Shown here: positions 60,539 through 64,000 of the stretch, one piece after another | Layout of the letters: each line of letters opens with the position of its first letter | Numbering within the stretch: position 1 is the stretch's first letter | NCBI GenBank assembly: GCA_965215165.1 | Contig: CBDCCX010000006.1 | Location: 1,054,001-1,118,000 of the forward strand | Reading direction: 5' to 3' | DNA from: JANQRZ01 sp965215165 | GTDB taxonomy: Bacteria; Bacteroidota; Rhodothermia; Rhodothermales; JANQRZ01 | Length of the DNA: 64,000 nt | Made by a program: the position numbers and the translations under genes | Notes under the pieces: model-generated | What the model was told of the DNA's origin: nothing | What the model saw: only the letters and a program-made list of their open reading frames with translations | The model's database searches: none

Positions 60539-62440
60539 ATGCGCCGCCTCTCCCCCGTCCTCCTTGTCCTCTGGCTCGCCCCGACGCTGGCCCTCGCTCA
60601 ATCTGCGGTGCCGGAGGGATTCGCCGAGACCTCCTCCGGCTGTGTCCCCGATGGCGGGTTGTGTCTCGTCCCGCCCGAGCACCAGTCGGAGCCGGTGACG
60701 GTGAGCGTGCAGCTTGGCGAGGCGAAGCGGATCGGGCTGCACCGGAACACGATCTACGGCACGGCGCGCGTGGAGGTCATCGCCCCGGACGGGCGGGCGC
60801 TGCTGGCCGTCAGCGACAGCCTGCTCCACGGGCACGAGTGGTTCAACGACGCGCCGCCCATTCCCTATCTCGACTACCCCAACGGGGCCTTCCGCGACCG
60901 CAACCGGCGGCTCCGGCAGGTCTGCGAGGCGGCAGGACATGGCAAAGCCTGCGTGCTCCGCATCACCTACCGGCACCCCACCTCCGAGGTGCGCTGGGAG
61001 CGGGCCGCCTGGAAAGCTCAGGGTCGCGGGCGGCGGGTCGACACGCTCGACGTCTCCTGGTGGGGCGTGGTCCCGGACGCCGAGCGCGACTACCAGCCGG
61101 TGCTCGCCCACATCCTCAACGTGGCCCGCTTCCGCCGTGCCTCGGTGGTGCGGTTCCCCGCGTGCGGAGACTACGGCTACTACGGCACGCTCGCCATCCC
61201 TGAGGTCACGCTCGAGGGGGCTGGCGGCACTGAGCTGGTCACCGCCACGGACGACCTGGGCCACACGTTCCGACCGGTCCGCGTCGTGGACTGCCCGACG
61301 CGACTCCTGGCGCTCCCCGGCACGGCGGCCCGTCACCTCCGCACTTCGCTCGGCCGCCGCGACGCGCGCTACCTCCCGCCGGACCCGAAGGCGGCGTTGC
61401 AGAGCCACCTGACGGCGTTCTACGTCCAGTCCGGCGTCGCGCGGGCCGGGCTGAAGAACCTCGTGCTCGACGGCAACTGGCGCGCCCAGGCTCCCGACAT
61501 GGAGGCGCTCAAGCGCGACGAGCGCGGTCGGGACCTCTTCGAGACGTTCCGCAACTCACCGGCCCACACGGGGTTTGCCGCCAGCCGGCAGAACCAGGTC
61601 GAGATCCCCGAGGGGCAGCACCTCACGCTCGAGAACGTCGCCATCCTCGGCTACTCGACCGCGACGCTCGGCGACGCCAACAACACATGGACCCTCCGCA
61701 ACGTCCGCCTCGGCGACGCGCCGCTCAACCACCTCGTCTACTGCTCCGACGGCGACTGGACGAACGTGACCCTCACCGGCTTCTCGTGGCACGTCGGACC
61801 AACGTGTCCCAAGAACGGGCCGGACGGGAAGCCGATGGCGACGACCATCCGCAACCTCGTCGTCGAGGACGGGCGGCCGAACCGGTTCCGCCAGCCGTTC
61901 GACGGCCTCCTCGGGTTCCGGGGCAGCGCCGTCCACATCGACGGGTTCTACTTCGACCTGCGAGACTCGGGCTACCAGCGCCCCTTCAGCGGCGATGCGG
62001 ACCGCCTCTGGGCGCAGAACGGCGTCGTGATCTTCGACGACCAGCCCTCCCCCGGCCTCTACTCCGGCGACTCGAACGGGCTGGTGCTCGACAACGTGGA
62101 GGTCTTCCTGAACGGGCACCTCCAGTACCTCATTGGGCGAGGCAAGAAAAGCGTTATCGGTCTTCAGAATGTGCGCGTCCAGTCGCTGCCCGGTACAACC
62201 TCCTCGCTGAACGCCGTGCTCCCAACCGGGGCCTCCGGGACCGGACCGCTCGTCTTCGTCGATGACCTCGACCTCGGCGTGCCACTCCGCGCCGGGTTCG
62301 CCCGCGTCCACGGGAAGTCGGCCACGCCGAGGGTGCGGCTGTGCGCCGACGAGCCGGTGCAGGGCCTCGCCTCCACTGTTTCCGCCGCCGAGTGCGCGGA
62401 GCTGCGCGCGCGCTACCGCTCCGCCCTCCCCGGCCGCTGA
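60539..62440 (+). CDS. secreted right-handed beta-helix-like protein
   Basis: A 633-residue protein with a signal peptide (MRRLSPVLLVLWLAPTLALA). The central and C-terminal parts show regular short strands with Asn/Asp turns (LKNLVLDGNW, HLTLENVAILGYS, NTWTLRNVRLGDAP, GLVLDNVEVFLNGH), the pattern of parallel beta-helix pectate-lyase-like proteins. The N-terminal 200 residues contain HSQ- and Tyr-rich loops (RVVDCPTRLLALPG). No catalytic lyase motif is recognised. It could bind or process polysaccharide. Confidence 0.77.
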   Translation: MRRLSPVLLVLWLAPTLALAQSAVPEGFAETSSGCVPDGGLCLVPPEHQSEPVTVSVQLGEAKRIGLHRNTIYGTARVEVIAPDGRALLAVSDSLLHGHEWFNDAPPIPYLDYPNGAFRDRNRRLRQVCEAAGHGKACVLRITYRHPTSEVRWERAAWKAQGRGRRVDTLDVSWWGVVPDAERDYQPVLAHILNVARFRRASVVRFPACGDYGYYGTLAIPEVTLEGAGGTELVTATDDLGHTFRPVRVVDCPTRLLALPGTAARHLRTSLGRRDARYLPPDPKAALQSHLTAFYVQSGVARAGLKNLVLDGNWRAQAPDMEALKRDERGRDLFETFRNSPAHTGFAASRQNQVEIPEGQHLTLENVAILGYSTATLGDANNTWTLRNVRLGDAPLNHLVYCSDGDWTNVTLTGFSWHVGPTCPKNGPDGKPMATTIRNLVVEDGRPNRFRQPFDGLLGFRGSAVHIDGFYFDLRDSGYQRPFSGDADRLWAQNGVVIFDDQPSPGLYSGDSNGLVLDNVEVFLNGHLQYLIGRGKKSVIGLQNVRVQSLPGTTSSLNAVLPTGASGTGPLVFVDDLDLGVPLRAGFARVHGKSATPRVRLCADEPVQGLASTVSAAECAELRARYRSALPGR

Positions 62441-62469
62441 GCGACAGCCGTCCGCCGCCGTAGTGCCGA

Positions 62470-63033
62470 CTAGGTGGCTACCGGGTCGTGGCGCTGCCCG
62501 TCGTCGAGCTGGTCCAGGCGGTCGGTACCGGCGACGCTGGCTAGCGCCTCGTGCTTGCCCCCGGACGGCAGGCTCTCGATGACCACCATCGTCCCGTCGG
62601 TTTCGAGGACGACCCCGGCTGCGTCGGTCATGCTCGACCCGCCGCTGGCCCGGATGGCGGCGCGGATCTCTTCGGTCGAGACCCGCTCGCGGCGCATGGC
62701 TTCCTCGAGGAAGCGGCCCTGGTAGAAGAGCAGCGTAGGCTGCGCCTTGATGAGCCGCTGGAAGCCCTCGGAGCGCACAGAGAGCCAGGTGACGACGTAT
62801 TGCAGCAGCACCAGCAGGCTCAGCGCCACCAGGCCGTCGACGAGCGGCGTGTCCTTCGACAGCAGCGTCGCGGCGAACGTCGAGCCGAGCGCGACGGTGA
62901 TGACGAAGTCGAAGGCGTTCATCTTCGAGAGCGTCCGCTTGCCCGAGAGGCGGAGCACGAGCACGAGCGCGGCGTAGCCCAGCGTGCCGACGACGACGAT
63001 GCGGGCGAGGGCCTCCCACGAGGAGAAGAACAT
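62470..63033 (-). CDS. DUF421 (YetF-like) membrane protein
   Basis: A 187-residue protein: three N-terminal helices (ALARIVVVGTLGYAALVLVL, NAFDFVITVALGSTFAATLL, GLVALSLLVLLQYVVTWL) followed by the cytoplasmic DUF421 domain with KAQPTLLFYQGRFLEEAMRR, ERVSTEEIRAAIRASG and VVLETDGTMVVI. ATG at 63033 chosen because the longer frame adds unlikely sequence. The family is widespread with no settled biochemical role; Bacillus YetF-type relatives act in sporulation and envelope. Confidence 0.93.
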   Translation of the reverse strand: MFFSSWEALARIVVVGTLGYAALVLVLRLSGKRTLSKMNAFDFVITVALGSTFAATLLSKDTPLVDGLVALSLLVLLQYVVTWLSVRSEGFQRLIKAQPTLLFYQGRFLEEAMRRERVSTEEIRAAIRASGGSSMTDAAGVVLETDGTMVVIESLPSGGKHEALASVAGTDRLDQLDDGQRHDPVAT

Positions 63034-63162
63034 GGCGGTAGTCTGGAGAGGTGATGGGCAGAGACAAGGCGCTCCTCCCGCGGCAGGTTCTCCACGTCGC
63101 CGGCACGCGGCGGCGCGAGCACTGCGACCCGTCGCGGCGGCCACGAGCCGGTCGCCGGGCGG

Positions 63163-63480
63163 TCAGTCGCGGCGCAGGAACCACACGAGGCCGCCGAGGC
63201 CGAGCGCGAGCGCCAGGCCCGTCAGCACGGGCGGCGTCGTCAGGATCGCGGTGAGGGCGTTCTCCTCGCGCACGGCCGTGTCGAACGAGTGCTGGCCCTC
63301 GATGGTGCCGTCCTCGCCGTGGATCACGACCCGGCTCGGGGCCTGCCGCCGGGCGAACGTCTCGGCGTGGCCGATAGCCTCCTTTTGCGTGGCGGCCGTG
63401 CGCGACGCCTGCTCGACGCCCTGCTTCTTGACGGCCCACTCGTCCCCACTCGGGACGACATGGTAAACGGTCTGTGCCAT
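63163..63480 (-). CDS. DUF2188 domain protein with C-terminal membrane helix
   Basis: A 105-residue protein. The N-terminal two thirds are a DUF2188 domain (VYHVVPSGDEWAVKKQGVEQ, QKEAIGHAETFARRQAPSRV, VIHGEDGTIEGQHSF). After it comes a single helix (TTPPVLTGLALALGLGGLVW) and a basic end (FLRRD), so it is tail-anchored. Function unknown. Confidence 0.87.
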   Translation of the reverse strand: MAQTVYHVVPSGDEWAVKKQGVEQASRTAATQKEAIGHAETFARRQAPSRVVIHGEDGTIEGQHSFDTAVREENALTAILTTPPVLTGLALALGLGGLVWFLRRD

Positions 63481-63564
63481 AGCTCTTTCTCGCTGCGTTC
63501 GTGAGGTGGATCGGTGGATGGGCTGCCATGATACGGACGCGCCCTCACAGGCGGCGACCTCGAC

Positions 63565-63798
63565 TTATGACGCTCCCATACCCTGCAACATCTGTCCAGC
63601 CGCGATATGCACGGCATCCATGGTCACCTTCGGAGGAGAGGAGACCTCAAGGGCGAGAGACTCGGCAAGGTCAGCTATTTCCTCTGCTACGTCGAGGTTG
63701 GGGGTGCCGCCGAGCGCATGGAGCCACCGCTGCGCCGCGTCAGGGTCGCCTGTCTTAGACTCTGGTCTCTCATGGGACCTCGCAACCCTGGCAGACAC
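63565..63798 (-). CDS. small hypothetical protein
   Basis: A 77-residue predicted protein from GTG at 63798: SARVARSHERPESKTGDP, QRWLHALGGTPNLDVAEEI, ADLAESLALEVSSPPKV and TMDAVHIAAG. The frame is open upstream as far as the oxidoreductase stop, so the true start may be earlier. The amphipathic helices look protein-like, but no family is recognised. It lies downstream of the flavin oxidoreductase on the same strand. Confidence 0.45.
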   Translation of the reverse strand: MSARVARSHERPESKTGDPDAAQRWLHALGGTPNLDVAEEIADLAESLALEVSSPPKVTMDAVHIAAGQMLQGMGAS

Positions 63799-63853
63799 TC
63801 GGCACGCCTCGGCTGGGTCGAGCTCTACGAAGAGACCAGTACAGTGGGGCAGT

Positions 63854-64000
63854 TCACCGCCCGAACTCTTCCGACAACAAATCGTGGTTCAGCATCGCGC
63901 CCGCTACCGTCCCGCTAGCGGCAGCCGTCGGGACGGACTGCGGGCCGGGGCCAACGTCCCCCGCGACGAAAACGCCTGGGATTGGTGTCCGGCCTACGGC
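63854..64000 (-). CDS. FAD-dependent oxidoreductase, thioredoxin-reductase-like (partial, 5' end outside window)
   Basis: The last 48 codons read VGRTPIPGVFVAGDVGPG, then TAAASGTVAGAMLNHDLL, ending at TGA 63854. The FVAGD motif, with the conserved helix that follows, is the FAD-binding end of NAD(P)/FAD-dependent pyridine-nucleotide disulfide oxidoreductases. The nearest match in form is the thioredoxin-reductase-like group without the CxxC part in view. The active site and the NAD domain lie beyond the right edge. Confidence 0.75.
   Translation of the reverse strand, partial: AVGRTPIPGVFVAGDVGPGPQSVPTAAASGTVAGAMLNHDLLSEEFGR

Noticed and set aside
1..64000. tRNA, rRNA genes and CRISPR arrays
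   Set aside because: No T-loop-like GTTCGANNC in a cloverleaf context, no rRNA landmarks, and no regularly spaced repeats with unique spacers were seen. Reading by eye can miss a tRNA.

Overview
The window is high-GC chromosomal DNA, most likely from a marine Rhodothermota bacterium (Rubricoccaceae-like, e.g. relatives of Rubricoccus, Rubrivirga or Salinibacter). Three secreted proteins end in type IX secretion (T9SS) sorting domains. Most start codons lack a Shine-Dalgarno sequence. Several lineage-typical Bacteroidota sets are present: TPR/DUF4292/EnvC-like, rpsF-rpsR-rplI, a split-gene carAB and a fused E1 dehydrogenase. The phylum assignment is inferred from gene content, because no rRNA gene was seen.

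Layout. 1-1.8 kb: the end of pssA on the minus strand, then about 1.3 kb without a convincing protein. This stretch holds a promoter/terminator-bracketed candidate non-coding RNA and three strict DnaA boxes. 1.8-9.2 kb: a wax-ester/diacylglycerol acyltransferase, a T9SS carboxypeptidase, an EamA permease, two CPBP membrane proteases, and remnants of an IS481-type transposase next to a YoeB remnant. 9.2-12 kb: a frameshifted serine hydrolase, serC and a lipoprotein gene with an internal stop. 12-15.5 kb: dsbD and the rpsF-rpsR-rplI operon with a leader that can fold. 15.6-18.5 kb is accessory: a low-GC lipoprotein islet between two ~75-bp direct repeats, a VapBC-like pair and a defective IS1595-type element. 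18.5-25.2 kb: fused 2-oxoacid dehydrogenase E1, two thioredoxin-fold proteins, an M14 peptidase, and a type III polyketide synthase with an ICMT-like methyltransferase. 25.3-36 kb: an NSS transporter, an orphan ParA, Lnt, Maf, a glutamine amidotransferase, a response regulator, an FNT channel, a two-gene copper-amine-oxidase-like locus and a FliA/WhiG-type sigma factor. 36-41.6 kb: a wrecked DUF433/DUF5615 toxin-antitoxin pair, DUF2442/DUF4160, and carA-carB behind a terminator-like leader. 41.8-51 kb: TonB, a small TA-like pair, YfcC, TPR/DUF4292/EnvC-like, a membrane protein, a methyltransferase and glutamate dehydrogenase. 51-57.7 kb: an RpiB-like and a PduL-like gene, then three amidohydrolase-fold proteins and an interrupted four-helix protein. 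57.7-64 kb: a T9SS adhesin-like protein, a beta-helix protein, DUF421, DUF2188, a small orphan and the end of a flavin oxidoreductase.

How it works together. Most of the DNA is housekeeping or envelope biology: phospholipid and lipoprotein maturation, disulfide handling, TonB and cell-wall activator, and peptide or amino-acid scavenging by secreted peptidases with NSS and YfcC transport and glutamate dehydrogenase. Mobile and selfish debris is concentrated at 8, 16-18.5, 36 and 51 kb. The most unusual loci are the PduL-like protein that has lost the HxH zinc ligands and shares a terminal module with its RpiB-like neighbour, the split copper-amine-oxidase-like pair, the amidohydrolase triplet in which only one member keeps the metal motif, and the unexplained RNA-like transcript at 0.7-1.4 kb.
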